From the NCBI GenBank assembly GCA_009746045.1, contig RPFO01000154.1, forward strand, positions 3,114,993-3,159,992: a stretch of 45,000 nt of DNA, in the 5' to 3' direction. Origin of the DNA: Mesostigma viride. Its lineage: Eukaryota > Streptophyta > Mesostigmatophyceae > Mesostigmatales > Mesostigmataceae. Both the position numbers and the translations under genes were made by a program. A model generated the notes under the pieces. That model saw only the letters and a program-made list of their open reading frames with translations, ran no database searches and was not told where the DNA came from. The stretch's first letter is position 1; each line of letters opens with the position of its first letter. This document shows positions 29,639 through 40,600 of this stretch, piece by piece.

Positions 29639-32600
29639 TGCCCCTTCCCACAGGGGTAGAAGTAGGAGTAGAGTTAGTCAACCAGGTAGAAAAGACGCCT
29701 GCACCAAATGTGGGCGCGGCCACTCTTGAGGCCGATGTAGCATCAGGCAATAATGTAGATAGGACTGGCGGGCAGGCCCCAGAGGTCTCCCCGCCCTCTT
29801 CAGGTGCAGACGTGTCGGCGACCGAGGTGGACCCAGCTTCAGCCAATCATGTAGATAGGTCTGGCGGACAGGCCCCAAAGGCCTCCCTGCCCTCTGCACC
29901 AAGCACCAGAACACTGCTAGTCTTTAGCGGTGGACTGGCGCTCCCCACCACCACACTTGACCCGTTTCTGAAGGAGAAGACGATCCTGGATGTTAAGTTT
30001 ATGGTGGATACGGGAGCAACCACATCTTTTATCCATGAGGCCCTGGTGCGACGCGCTGGCTACACCATTCGCCCACACCCGACGCCCATCAACGTCCGGT
30101 ACGCCGATGGTAACAAGCACCCGTCCCCGGGTCTCGTGGATCTCAAGGCGGTTGTCCAGGGCATCCCGGTAGAGGTAACAGCCACAGTGGCGCCGCTGGG
30201 CGCAGCCGACATCATCTTGGGCGTGGATTGGCAGGATGCCCAGGACGTGACGATCAGTGTCAAGCGCCGGGTGGTTTGGTTTCCTGATGGCTCCTTCTGG
30301 TGCCCGCGGCACGAATACCTGGCGCATGGCACTGAGGTGCACAACGTTCAGCACGACGCGGGGCCCGAGAAGCCACGACGCCATGCTTCTCAGATGCTGA
30401 TGAGCAGCAAGACGCTCGCGCGCAACCTGCAGAAGGGTAAGGAGTACTACATGTACCGCCTTGACTCGGTGCCCCTGATTCAGGAGCTGCTGGAGATCGG
30501 CACAGACTTCACTGAGGATGAGATCGCGCGCTACAACGCCGTCCTGGCCAAGCGGGAGAAGCTGTTCGACGAGTCTACACCGCAGTTTCCCCCGCCCCGT
30601 TCTGTGTTGCACCATATCCGCCTCAAGGAAGGCTACGGGCCCACCACGTCCCCGATGTACCGGATGGGGCCCGTCGAGCTGATGGAGCTCAAGAAGATCC
30701 TGATGGCCCTCCTTGAGCGTGGTCTGATTGAGCCCAGTAATAGCCCCTTCTCCGCTGGGGTACTCCTTGTGCCCAAGCCGGGGGGCAAGTGGCGGCTCGT
30801 CACCGACTACAGGAAGCTCAACGCGATCACTGTCAAGTCCAAGTACCCGCTCCCGCGCATTGATGACATCTTCAATCGGGTGCAGGGTGCCACCTGCTTC
30901 ACGGTGATCGACTGCGCCGATGGGTTTTGGCAGCTTCGCATCGCTGAAGAGGACTGTCACAAGACGGCCTTCAATACGCCATACGGACACTACCAGTTCC
31001 GCGTGGCGGCGATGGGGCTCTGCAACTCACCAGCCAGCTTCCAGATGCTCATGAACGACATCTTGCGGCCCGTCATGGGGACCGCACACCTGCCACAGGT
31101 GTCCAGTGACCTGCGCGACCCTCGCAAGGGGGACAAGCCGCCCTGGTCCTGGAAACGCACTTGCGCGCTGGCCTATCTAGATGACATCCTGGTGTACTCC
31201 AAGACCTTCGAGGAGCACCTGGAGGACGTCGATACGGTCCTGCGCATCATGGAAGACGAGCATCTCTCGGCCCGCAGGGCTAAGGTTCGCGCGGGGCGCA
31301 GCGTCCCGTTCCTGGGCCACACGCTTTCTGCAGCAGGCGTGGCCACGGACCCCGAGAAGATCGCCTCTGTCCAACAGTGGCCAGCTCCGACCGACGTGAA
31401 GGGCGTGCGTAGCTTCCTGGGCATTGCGTCATACTATCGACGCTTCATCCCCAGGTTTGCCACGATCGCGTCGCCCATCAACGCTCTCCTCAAGAAGGGC
31501 GTGTCCTTCGTCTGGTCGGCACAGTGCCAGCAGGCCTTTGAGGCCCTCAAGGCCAGTTTGACTGCGGCCCCAGTGCTCGTGCTCCCAGACCCGTCCCTTC
31601 CTTTTGTGGTCGCGACGGATGCCAGCAAGGTGGCTATCGGCGGGGTCCTCCTGCAGGACCAAGGCAAGGGCTTGCAACCGGTTGAGTACATCTCCCGCAC
31701 AATGATCCCCGCCGAGCGGAACTATCCGGTCCACCAGCAGGAGCTGTTGGCTGTGGTCTACTGTTGCCACACATGGCGCCACCACCTGTTGGGCGCGCAG
31801 TTTGATGTTGCGGTCAGCGAGACAGGAGACCTCGACCCCGCCCGTTTGATTATTCACACGGACCATAGGCCCCTGACTCACCTCCTGACGCAGCCAAATC
31901 TGACGCCCCGTCAGGCCAGATGGATGGAGTACCTTTCCCAATTCGCCCCTTTTAAGATCCAGTACGTGAAGGGTGCGGACAATGTTGTGCCCGACGCCCT
32001 CTCCCGTCGTGCTGACTACTGGTTCTATGAGGACATGGGGGTGCTCCATACCACCTGCGAGGAGGCGCCTGGCGCCCCGCTCTACGATGACCCCCCACGG
32101 TCGCCGCGGGCGCGCTACCTGTTCCACATGAGTCATACCACTCCGGATGCCTTGTCGCCCCCCGATGGCGACGACGACCAGCGCGTGGACGCGCGGTCCC
32201 CCGGGGAAGGGGAGGGATCCCACACGCGGGTTCCCCTCGGTGCTGTGGCTCAGGGATCCCACACGCGGGTTCCCCTTGGTGCTGTGGCTCAGGCCATTTT
32301 TCATCTGGAACCCCTTGGATCTCCGGTGGTCGTGTCTGAGTACCTACACTCGGCGCTTGACCAACCAGAGGAGGAGGACGAGGCCGATGCGTACACGGTC
32401 ACATCCCCCCTGGAGACGCTGATCAGCCGCTTCACGGTTACCGAGCCGGCCGCCTTGGAGGTGATCAAGTCACACCCCAAGATGATGGGCAGGCTCCCGT
32501 GCAAGTTCCAAGAGGGACGCCTATACGTCATGGTGCGCCCTGACACGTGGCGCCTCTACATACCCGAGCTCTGTCGAGCAGCTTTGCTCCACGAGCTCCA

Positions 32601-33915
32601 CGATTCTCTTGTCGGCGGTCACCAGGGCATTCATCGGCTGCTACCACGGGCGCGCCGCCATTTCTACTGGCCTGGCATGAAGGACTACATCAAGGCCTAT
32701 ATACGCGAATGCCCGTCGTGCCAGGTAGCCAAGTCCCAGAACACGGGTACTCAGGCTGTTCCAAAGACACTACCTGATCCCCTGGGTCCCTGGGACTCTA
32801 TCCAGATGGATTTCGTCGGCCCCTTTAAGAAGACCAAGAATGGCAACAGCAAGATCTTGGTGTTCGTGGACCGACTCACGCGCATGTGCCACCTGGCCCC
32901 CTGTCCGGCTGACCTGACAGCCGAGGGGTGTGCCAAACTGTACCTCAACCACGTCTTCCGGTTCCACGGACTCAGCCGCCAGTTCATCTCGGACCGAGAC
33001 ACGCTCTTCACAGCCCGGTTCTGGCAGGAGTTCTTCGACTGCCTGGGAACCAAGGTGTCGCTAGGCACGGCTTATCACAGCTCGTCCTCCCATCTGGTGG
33101 AGCGGCTCAACCGCACGGTTCAGGAAACCATGCGCCATTACACCGACGAGGTGGGCAGCAACTGGGAGGAGTTGCTATGCTTCGTGGAGTTCTCCCTGAA
33201 CAACGCACCACAGGCCGCCCATGGCCTCACCCCGTTCTTTCTCAACACAGGACGGCACCCGCTGACGCCGACCGACTTACTGACAAGTCCGGCGCTGGCG
33301 GAACCGGAGGTGCTGCGCACTACTCAGGCGGGTGTGAGCAGCCTGCTGGAGAAGATGCGCCAGGCCCACAACAGTGCGGTTAAAGGGTACCGGGCCGCCG
33401 CTGAGCGCAACATGGCTCGCGTGGAAGGCAAGCGGGACTCTAGAGCACCGGACATCGAGGTCGGGGACTGGGTTCTGGTAGAGGGACCCCAGCTTGGTCG
33501 ATTCTCCCAGAAGGTGGAAGGGGAGCTCAAAACGAAGCTCCGGCCCATGTACCTGGGACCTCACCAGGTGCTGGAGAAATGGGATGATGTCATGTTCAAG
33601 GTGGACGTGCCCATCTCATGGGGCACCGCGACAACCTTCCACCGCGACCAGCTCAAGCTGTACCACCAGAACTCGATCCAGGGTAGACTCAATCCCCCGG
33701 CTCCTGTGGAGTACGACCCGGAGACAGGGGAACAGGAGGATGAGGTCGAGGAGATTGTCGCCCACCGGGATTCCGGGCGTGGTCGACAACGCCAATATCG
33801 GATCCGGTGGAAGTTTTCTAGACATGGGGCAGAGGACTCTTGGAGGACGGAGAAGGAGCTCTCTGGCTGCAAGCGGTTGCTAGACGCGTACAAGAAGGTC
33901 CACAGGTTACACTAG
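29638..33915 (+). CDS. pol: Gypsy pol (PR - RT - RNase H - integrase - chromodomain)
   Basis: It is open over about 1,425 codons, in the -1 frame to gag; 29638 is only the first possible start. Protease DTGATTSF near residue 123. RT with VIDCADGFWQL and YLDD near 513-516, followed by FLGH. RNase H with VATDASK near 660, ELLAVV and the HTDHRPL segment. Integrase HHCC zinc finger at about 985-1030, catalytic D near 1057 (QMDFVG), D near 1118 (SDRD), E near 1155 (VERLNRT). A GPY/F-like module is followed by a C-terminal chromodomain (EVEEIVAHRD to SWRTEKEL, 1370-1415), which marks it as a chromovirus. The linker between RNase H and integrase has a 39 bp tandem duplication at 32215-32292. No inactivating change is visible. 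Confidence 0.95.
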   Translation: MPLPTGVEVGVELVNQVEKTPAPNVGAATLEADVASGNNVDRTGGQAPEVSPPSSGADVSATEVDPASANHVDRSGGQAPKASLPSAPSTRTLLVFSGGLALPTTTLDPFLKEKTILDVKFMVDTGATTSFIHEALVRRAGYTIRPHPTPINVRYADGNKHPSPGLVDLKAVVQGIPVEVTATVAPLGAADIILGVDWQDAQDVTISVKRRVVWFPDGSFWCPRHEYLAHGTEVHNVQHDAGPEKPRRHASQMLMSSKTLARNLQKGKEYYMYRLDSVPLIQELLEIGTDFTEDEIARYNAVLAKREKLFDESTPQFPPPRSVLHHIRLKEGYGPTTSPMYRMGPVELMELKKILMALLERGLIEPSNSPFSAGVLLVPKPGGKWRLVTDYRKLNAITVKSKYPLPRIDDIFNRVQGATCFTVIDCADGFWQLRIAEEDCHKTAFNTPYGHYQFRVAAMGLCNSPASFQMLMNDILRPVMGTAHLPQVSSDLRDPRKGDKPPWSWKRTCALAYLDDILVYSKTFEEHLEDVDTVLRIMEDEHLSARRAKVRAGRSVPFLGHTLSAAGVATDPEKIASVQQWPAPTDVKGVRSFLGIASYYRRFIPRFATIASPINALLKKGVSFVWSAQCQQAFEALKASLTAAPVLVLPDPSLPFVVATDASKVAIGGVLLQDQGKGLQPVEYISRTMIPAERNYPVHQQELLAVVYCCHTWRHHLLGAQFDVAVSETGDLDPARLIIHTDHRPLTHLLTQPNLTPRQARWMEYLSQFAPFKIQYVKGADNVVPDALSRRADYWFYEDMGVLHTTCEEAPGAPLYDDPPRSPRARYLFHMSHTTPDALSPPDGDDDQRVDARSPGEGEGSHTRVPLGAVAQGSHTRVPLGAVAQAIFHLEPLGSPVVVSEYLHSALDQPEEEDEADAYTVTSPLETLISRFTVTEPAALEVIKSHPKMMGRLPCKFQEGRLYVMVRPDTWRLYIPELCRAALLHELHDSLVGGHQGIHRLLPRARRHFYWPGMKDYIKAYIRECPSCQVAKSQNTGTQAVPKTLPDPLGPWDSIQMDFVGPFKKTKNGNSKILVFVDRLTRMCHLAPCPADLTAEGCAKLYLNHVFRFHGLSRQFISDRDTLFTARFWQEFFDCLGTKVSLGTAYHSSSSHLVERLNRTVQETMRHYTDEVGSNWEELLCFVEFSLNNAPQAAHGLTPFFLNTGRHPLTPTDLLTSPALAEPEVLRTTQAGVSSLLEKMRQAHNSAVKGYRAAAERNMARVEGKRDSRAPDIEVGDWVLVEGPQLGRFSQKVEGELKTKLRPMYLGPHQVLEKWDDVMFKVDVPISWGTATTFHRDQLKLYHQNSIQGRLNPPAPVEYDPETGEQEDEVEEIVAHRDSGRGRQRQYRIRWKFSRHGAEDSWRTEKELSGCKRLLDAYKKVHRLH

Positions 33916-33919
33916 AGGT

Positions 33920-36124
33920 ATGTACATACACACAGAGGTATGTACATACCACCGGTACACCGTACATACCACAGGTACAGAATACACTAGTCGGTATGGC
34001 ACAAGAACTCACGTGTGTCAATGTGTGTGGTATTCTCCTGTGCAGACGGGCTCCCCAAAGGAGGCCAGTCCCAGCTCCTGCAGCAGCGACAGTCCTTTGG
34101 TACACCTGACGCTCCCCGAGTCCCCGGAAGCCGCCCCAAAGGCGGACAGACCGGTGGTGCACCACACCCCTCCAGCGTCCCCTGAGGACGGCGCCCCAAA
34201 GGCGTTCGCGGCACGGCGGCTGGCAGCACAGGACGACGGAACTTCTCGGGATTCCGGCCGTGGCAAACGGCTACGCCTGGAAGAAGGAGAGGCGAGGGTA
34301 ACAATGGACATGGAGGAATTAGCGCGCCAGGCCCGGAACGCCGAGGAGCTCAACAAGGACACCTTCAACCCGAGGATCTTCCTGAGGGATTACGGCATGG
34401 AGGACGTGACCCTCGATCGGGCGAGGCAGCGATATGGGAAGTTTCCCTCGAATAACCTCGCGGCCTCAGCGCTCGGGTGGCCCAACGACAGGCAGGAGGC
34501 CTTCCGCGAGATGATGGAGCTCCACTGTGGTTTCAAGGTGGAGACTAGGCGGGAACGCCAGGGGCAGGTGGTGGTCGGCACGGCCTGGGAGACTCACCAA
34601 CCCGGGTGTAAGTGCGATGCTTGCATGACCACGCTGACCGCACTCATGGCCTACCCACGAGTGTTCCTCCTGTTGGTTGCGCCGGGGCTGCGAGAGCGCC
34701 TCCGACGCAAATATCACGAATTGCCCCTAGACGGGGCGCTGCGCGGTGCACTCTGCACCGCTAACGGCCAATACTCCCTGCGGCAGGCATTCGACCGCGT
34801 CCTGCAAATGGATGAAGAAGACGCCAACGGTGGGGAGGAGGATCACGACGAGTGGGATGACGACGACCTGCCCAACATGTTACCGCCGGCCGCTAGGTCT
34901 GACACTCGTGATGGAGAGGGCGCCAGGCGCCCCCCGGGTTTTGAGAACCGCCACCCAGGTCCCCCGCCGGGTCGCACCGCGCGGGAGGAGATCGCCCACA
35001 CTCGGCGACATGCGGAACAGGGTGTGCGATTCAGCGGCAGCGGCAGTGACCAGGCGGGACCCAGTGGGCGACCCCATGACCGAGGTCGCGATCGGGAGCG
35101 TCCCCGTGCCTCCAATGTCCGCCCTGACATGCACGCGTCGGAGAGGTCTTTCCGTCGGGTCCTCGCAGCAGTGCACGGGCCGGCCCGAGAGGCTGCCCGC
35201 CCCGTCGATCGCGTGGCGGCTCCAGAGGCCGCCTGTCCTGCACCACAGGGGATGGCCCCAACGGTCACCCCCCTACCTGTACGCGGCCAGACCTCAGAGA
35301 TGGTTCGCTCCGTAGAGCGCGACCGGGTCCCAGGGCCCGAGCGACCGATGGCGCCGGAAGGACAGTGGGTGCAGGGAGGTGAGATCCAGCCGAGGGTGGG
35401 GCGGGTGGTGTCCTATGGAGGGCAACAGCCCCGCACGGAGGTGGTGATCTTCGACTGGAACCTGGCCGGTGTGGTGACTCCCCGGCCGCGTCCTCCCCAG
35501 GAATACGAGGGCTTTGTGCTGGAGTTTCCACCTGGTCCCTGGGGTTTCAAGGATCGCGGCACCTACCAGGAACAACTTAAAATCCGGCTGCACCCACAAC
35601 TCCCGTTCCTTCGGCCGCGACAAGTTGCTTCAGGGGGGCTCTGGCCGGTCATTTCCAACGGCGTGACGATGTATTGCCCGGAGGTTCGGACTTATGACTA
35701 TTACGTCGCCGGGGCGAAACGCCAGGTCATCCCACCCAAGCTGGCGCCAAACGCGTCTCGGTTCCTGGCCGGGGTGGCAGATGATTGGATGCTCTCCCAT
35801 CCGCCCCTCCCCCAAGTCGATTGGATGCTGGTTCCGGCGGTGATGCTGGCGATGGGCGAGGAGTACATGCGGGTGCATCACTGTGGCGCTGTGGATAAGA
35901 GGGTGGCCTCCCTCATCTTCACGGTGCCCGCGTACATGGCCGCGTTCCTGGCCATGTGGCCTGATGGCTCCTGGGATCGTCTGTCCCTCATCGGGCGACG
36001 GGATCCGGGGCCTCCTCAGCAATGGGCATTTGAGGAGGAGCTCATCGCGTACCCGGGTTGCCATGAGGATCGGGCAACCTCCCGGGGAGAGGCGGCTTAC
36101 GCCGCCGCCTTGCGCCGTCGCTGA
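33920..36124 (+). CDS. Gypsy third ORF in the env position (734 codons, unknown)
   Basis: It starts at an ATG five bases past the pol stop, in another frame. A TATTCTCCTGTGCAG acceptor-like site ends at about 34044, so a spliced message might enter at TGSPKEASP. Residues 50-110 are Pro/Ser/Lys-rich. Residues 135-290 look folded, with LARQARNAEELNKDTFNPRI, a C-x-C-x2-C motif (CKCDAC) and FLLLVAP. An acidic stretch and a Pro/Arg-rich linker (300-520) follow, then a second conserved-looking region with many Trp/Met/Pro. I see no signal peptide, transmembrane helix or coiled-coil fusion motif, so I would not call it an envelope gene. The family is unknown to me. Confidence 0.75.
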   Translation: MYIHTEVCTYHRYTVHTTGTEYTSRYGTRTHVCQCVWYSPVQTGSPKEASPSSCSSDSPLVHLTLPESPEAAPKADRPVVHHTPPASPEDGAPKAFAARRLAAQDDGTSRDSGRGKRLRLEEGEARVTMDMEELARQARNAEELNKDTFNPRIFLRDYGMEDVTLDRARQRYGKFPSNNLAASALGWPNDRQEAFREMMELHCGFKVETRRERQGQVVVGTAWETHQPGCKCDACMTTLTALMAYPRVFLLLVAPGLRERLRRKYHELPLDGALRGALCTANGQYSLRQAFDRVLQMDEEDANGGEEDHDEWDDDDLPNMLPPAARSDTRDGEGARRPPGFENRHPGPPPGRTAREEIAHTRRHAEQGVRFSGSGSDQAGPSGRPHDRGRDRERPRASNVRPDMHASERSFRRVLAAVHGPAREAARPVDRVAAPEAACPAPQGMAPTVTPLPVRGQTSEMVRSVERDRVPGPERPMAPEGQWVQGGEIQPRVGRVVSYGGQQPRTEVVIFDWNLAGVVTPRPRPPQEYEGFVLEFPPGPWGFKDRGTYQEQLKIRLHPQLPFLRPRQVASGGLWPVISNGVTMYCPEVRTYDYYVAGAKRQVIPPKLAPNASRFLAGVADDWMLSHPPLPQVDWMLVPAVMLAMGEEYMRVHHCGAVDKRVASLIFTVPAYMAAFLAMWPDGSWDRLSLIGRRDPGPPQQWAFEEELIAYPGCHEDRATSRGEAAYAAALRRR

Positions 36125-36432
36125 CTCCCGGAGTGGACCTGTGGGCCCCGTTCGTTTTCTCTTTTTCTTTCTTTTCTTTTTAACTGTCTCTGCCGGTAGA
36201 GACATTGACTACGTCAAGACTTGTCCTTGCGTGGCGAGTTTTGGGGGAATTGGTTTTACTGGCCCGTTGGAGAACAAGGGTTGGGACATAGTACCCCTAT
36301 GGTCAACCTGCGGTCGCGAGGATCATCGACCGCTCGGCTACTCAGCATTAAGTGTTGTGTGTGTTTTCAATTTCCCGTGCTTCTTCACCTCTATGACGGT
36401 AGAGACTACCGTCCCCTGGGGAGGGGGAGGAG
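36125..36432 (+). other. Gypsy 3' untranslated region and polypurine tract
   Basis: A T/C-rich stretch (36150-36185) follows the stop. Two GGTAGAGAC motifs (36195, 36400) are part of a possible fold. The purine tract GGGGAGGGGGAGGAG (36417-36431) lies directly before the 3' LTR, as plus-strand priming requires. Confidence 0.85.
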
Positions 36433-37108
36433 TGTTGCGTGCCCGACCCTTGGAACGGGCGCAACAATGGAATAAATTATGTATTTTGGCTTGTTGTCAT
36501 AGTCCGTAGGACTTTGGGACTCATTTCGGGACGTAATTTGGGAATTGTCCCTTGGTCAGGACTTTTGTATGGAACTATGATAGTTTGTGTGATTCGGACT
36601 AGTTATTTTGGGCCTAGGTTGATGTATGAGATCTTCTAGGGGCCGGCGCAGTCGCGCCGCGCTGCGTACTTTACAGCCGGTTAAGATCTTGTATTCATGC
36701 GTGGATTCTGTAGGTGAGGGTCGATGTCGACCCGAGGATCTTGTGTGGACTGCATGTTTCGGAGTTCTCTGGAAGGTCGGCGCCATGTCGGCGCCTCTTG
36801 CCAGCTTGGTGGCAGACCTAGGTGAAATTGGTCCGAGGACGAGAGTCTCGTCCTCTTGGTTCGGAATAAAGTGTGTGTTATCACCTGTCTGAACCTGGGG
36901 CATAAATTCCAACTGCATTTGGTAGCTCCATCCTAAATGTGGATTGTGTAGATTAATGCAATATTAATCACCGCGAGCCGTAACAGGCCTAAAGCCACGC
37001 CTGTTCCGTTAATCCCACTCCCAAAGAGTGGTCGTGGTTAGCCAAGAAGCCGGTGACAACCTACCTTAACAATAGGATCTTTCGCACGACCCGGATGGGT
37101 TCGTTACA
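36433..37108 (+). repeat. Gypsy 3' LTR
   Basis: 676 bp, same as 625-1300 by eye. It is followed by AGGAC (37109-37113), the right target-site duplication. Confidence 0.95.
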
Positions 37109-37113
37109 AGGAC

Positions 37114-37927
37114 CCATCACCAGCCCCACCCCCGAGGCTGGGATTTCCCGGCATTGAAACCTTTGTGGCGATAGGCCCTCTACCCTACCAAGGCCTTGGC
37201 TTGGAAACTGCTTAGCCAAGGCCCTGACCAGGGCTTGTGTTGTTGTAGGAAATTTTTTATGGCATAGATATGCCCCCCTGGCTGAACCGAACTCTTTATC
37301 GCTTTTCCTATAATGCATCATACAGGATAAAAACAAGGCGATAAAACAGCAAGAATTTCAGCCCCGCCAGGCGAACATTCTTTGCTGAAAAACTGGGCAA
37401 TGATGAAGAGCGCGCTCCTCCCACCAAGATTCGCTCCAGCCCCGCATCCTCCCCGAAACTCCCGTCTGGCCACAGGCCGAAAGATCGGGTCCGCTGTCAG
37501 GCTCCTGGCAGTTATGGGCTACCCTGGCACCCCGCGCTAGCCATCTCCACGTTTAAGGCAGATTCGCCTCCACCTGTGATTCTTTCCACCGTAGCCGCTG
37601 GCCCTGGCCTGTATGGCTCCTTCCCTGACGTTGTCCGACTATTAAAAATCGCAGCTTCCCCAGTGTCAGGAAGCCGCTTGCCGCACCCAGGGGTAGAGGG
37701 GAATCGTCAGTGGGCCCAGCGCCGGAAATCACACCATTTTACTCAAAACGTAGAGCCCCCACCCAACAACCATTACCGTGGCCTGTAACGGTGGGTGGCG
37801 AACATAAAGAATTTTATTCCAGGCCTCTCCACGCCCGGAGAGGCCGATAGCATCGTCTTACATTCAGCGCAGCCGCCATAGCGGCCAGCCGACCTTGCCA
37901 GCAAATGCTGGGATCAAGTTGCGAAGC
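37114..37927 (+). repeat. Y segment, right part
   Basis: This continues 201-624. It is non-coding and is repeated inverted at 39368-40178. CAGCAAATGC-GGGAT occurs both just before X (37904) and at the X/microsatellite join (38258). Confidence 0.9.
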
Positions 37928-38261
37928 TGAAAAGAGGCCTCCCTACGTCCCCTACACCACTCTAAGTACTGACTATCATTCACATTGCGCCACGCAGGCC
38001 TGCCGGCTGGCGCAGGTACAAGGTGTACTGACTGCCAATCACAGTTGCGCCACGCCTGGCGGCTGGCGCAGGTAACAAGGTCTAGTGACGTACGTTAGAA
38101 GCTACCTAGGCCTGCACTCCGGAACCACACTCAGCCTAGGCACAAAAAGGGCCGGCCGGTGCAGTACCCTCGTGACAAGCGCTAGTCTTACGCTACCTAC
38201 GGCAGGTCGGTCCCCTTTGAGCCCGTCCACGCGTCATATATAAAATGAGCGAAGCTCAGCA
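37928..38261 (+). repeat. X repeat, copy 2
   Basis: A complete 334 bp unit, TG...CA. It holds a tandem subrepeat of about 57 bp (37970-38085) in which TGCGCCA and TGGCGCA can pair. It is followed at once by the ATGG tract. Confidence 0.9.
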
Positions 38262-38264
38262 AAT

Positions 38265-39030
38265 GCCGGGATGGATGGATGGATGGATGGATGGATGGAT
38301 GGATGGATGGATGGATGGATGGATGGATGGATGGATGGATGGATGGATGGATGGATGGATGGATGGATGGATGGATGGATGGATGGATGGATGGATGGAT
38401 GGATGGATGGATGGATGGATGGATGGATGGATGGATGGATGGATGGATGGATGGATGGATGGATGGATGGATGGATGGATGGATGGATGGATGGATGGAT
38501 GGATGGATGGATGGATGGATGGATGGATGGATGGATGGATGGATGGATGGATGGATGGATGGATGGATGGATGGATGGATGGATGGATGGATGGATGGAT
38601 GGATGGATGGATGGATGGATGGATGGATGGATGGATGGATGGATGGATGGATGGATGGATGGATGGATGGATGGATGGATGGATGGATGGATGGATGGAT
38701 GGATGGATGGATGGATGGATGGATGGATGGATGGATGGATGGATGGATGGATGGATGGATGGATGGATGGATGGATGGATGGATGGATGGATGGATGGAT
38801 GGATGGATGGATGGATGGATGGATGGATGGATGGATGGATGGATGGATGGATGGATGGATGGATGGATGGATGGATGGATGGATGGATGGATGGATGGAT
38901 GGATGGATGGATGGATGGATGGATGGATGGATGGATGGATGGATGGATGGATGGATGGATGGATGGATGGATGGATGGATGGATGGATGGATGGATGGAT
39001 GGATGGATGGATGGATGGATGGATGGATGG
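38265..39030. repeat. (ATGG)n, about 190 copies
   Basis: It is perfect as given, about 765 bp, at the centre of the X-Y-X inverted pair. The long MDGW and IHPS frames it creates are artefacts of a 4 bp period (12 bp per four codons) and not proteins. Confidence 0.98.
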
Positions 39031-39033
39031 ATT

Positions 39034-39367
39034 TGCTGAGCTTCGCTCATTGTATATATGACGCGTGGACGGGCTCAAAGGGGACCGACCTGCCGTAGGT
39101 AGCGTAAGACTAGCGCTTGTCACGAGGGAACTGCACCGGCCGGCCCTTTTTGTGCCTAGGCTGAGTGTGGTTCCGGAGTGCAGGCCTAGGTAGCTTCTAA
39201 CGTACGTCACTAGACCTTGTTACCTGCGCCAGCCGCCAGGCGTGGCGCAACTGTGATTGGCAGTCAGTACACCTTGTACCTGCGCCAGCCGGCAGGCCTG
39301 CGTGGCGCAATGTGAATGATAGTCAGTACTTAGAGTGGTGTAGGGGACGTAGGGAGGCCTCTTTTCA
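39034..39367 (-). repeat. X repeat, inverted copy 3
   Basis: Inverse of copy 2 with a few base changes, for instance GTTCCCTC in place of GTACCCTC. Confidence 0.9.
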
Positions 39368-40600
39368 GCTTCGCAACTTGATCCCAGCATTTGCTGGCAA
39401 GGTCGGCTGGCCGCTATGGCGGCTGCGCTGAATGTAAGACGATGCTATCGGCCTCTCCGGGCGTGGAGAGGCCTGGAATAAAATTCTTTATGTTCGCCAC
39501 CCACCGTTACAGGCCACGGTAATGGTTGTTGGGTGGGGGGCTCTACGTTTTGAGTAAAATGGTGTGATTTCCGGCGCTGGGCCCACTGACGATTCCCCTC
39601 TACCCCTGGGTGCGGCAAGCGGCTTCCTGACACTGGGGAAGCTGCGATTTTAGTCGGACAACGTCAGGGAAGGAGCCATACAGGCCAGGGCCAGCGGCTA
39701 CGGTGGAAAGAATCACAGGTGGAGGCGAATCTGCCTTAAACGTGGAGATGGCTAGCGCGGGGTGCCAGGGTAGCCCATAACTGCCAGGAGCCTGACAGCG
39801 GACCCGATCTTTCGGCCTGTGGCCAGACGGGAGTTTCGGGGAGGATGCGGGGCTGGAGCGAATCTTGGTGGGAGGAGCGCGCTCTTCATCATTGCCCAGT
39901 TTTTCAGCAAAGAATGTTCGCCTGGCGGGGCTGAAATTCTTGCTGTTTTATCGCCTTGTTTTTATCCTGTATGATGCATTATAGGAAAAGCGATAAAGAG
40001 TTCGGTTCAGCCAGGGGGGCATATCTATGCCATAAAAAATTTCCTACAACAACACAAGCCCTGGTCAGGGCCTTGGCTAAGCAGTTTCCAAGCCAAGGCC
40101 TTGGTAGGGTAGAGGGCCTATCGCCACAAAGGTTTCAATGCCGGGAAATCCCAGCCTCGGGGGTGGGGCTGGTGATGGGTCCTGGGCTTGTGAGAGACGG
40201 TCCGGGGGCGTAAGGCCTAATGAGCAGCCGCTGGAAACCGCCCCCTAACGGGGGGAACGACATGGGTGCCGCCCTGCGTCCGCCGGGAAACCGTAGCGGC
40301 CACACGGGGGCGGCAGTACAGCCGTGGCAGCGTGCAGGAGGGGGCCATGGGCGGAAAGAAAATCGGCACCAAGGTTGGCGACAGCCTTGGTGGCCAAGAA
40401 GGAGGTGTGGGGGCAACACCTTGTGTTCGAGTATGCTGGGCCCCCAGCATGGTGCTACAATAACCAACTTGATAATGATGTGCACTGAGTTTGAAGGTGT
40501 GGTATAGGCTGTCCGTATAAAGCCTAGCACACAAAAATGTAAAATAAATGTTTCTCTTGGTGGGAAGGAACTCCAATGGACCAAAAACAAGAAATGTATT
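39368..40600 (-). repeat. Y segment, inverted and uninterrupted
   Basis: About 1.23 kb. It contains the empty gypsy target (GTCCT at 40179-40183), so it shows the locus before insertion. No gene is supported. Confidence 0.92.

Noticed and set aside
29023-32304. Many minus-strand frames opposite gypsy pol
   Set aside because: They are shadows of the high-GC third positions of the real pol frame and show no domains.
33920-36124. Envelope glycoprotein call for the third gypsy ORF
   Set aside because: Position alone fits. There is no signal peptide, transmembrane segment or fusion-type motif.
37928-38261. Hammerhead ribozyme in the X repeat (retrozyme or Penelope type)
   Set aside because: The conserved CTGATGA and GAAA core was not found on either strand by eye.
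38245-39210. Long MDGW and IHPS reading frames in the ATGG tracts (also 40787-41938)
   Set aside because: A 4 bp repeat without stops is open in every frame; this is not coding evidence.
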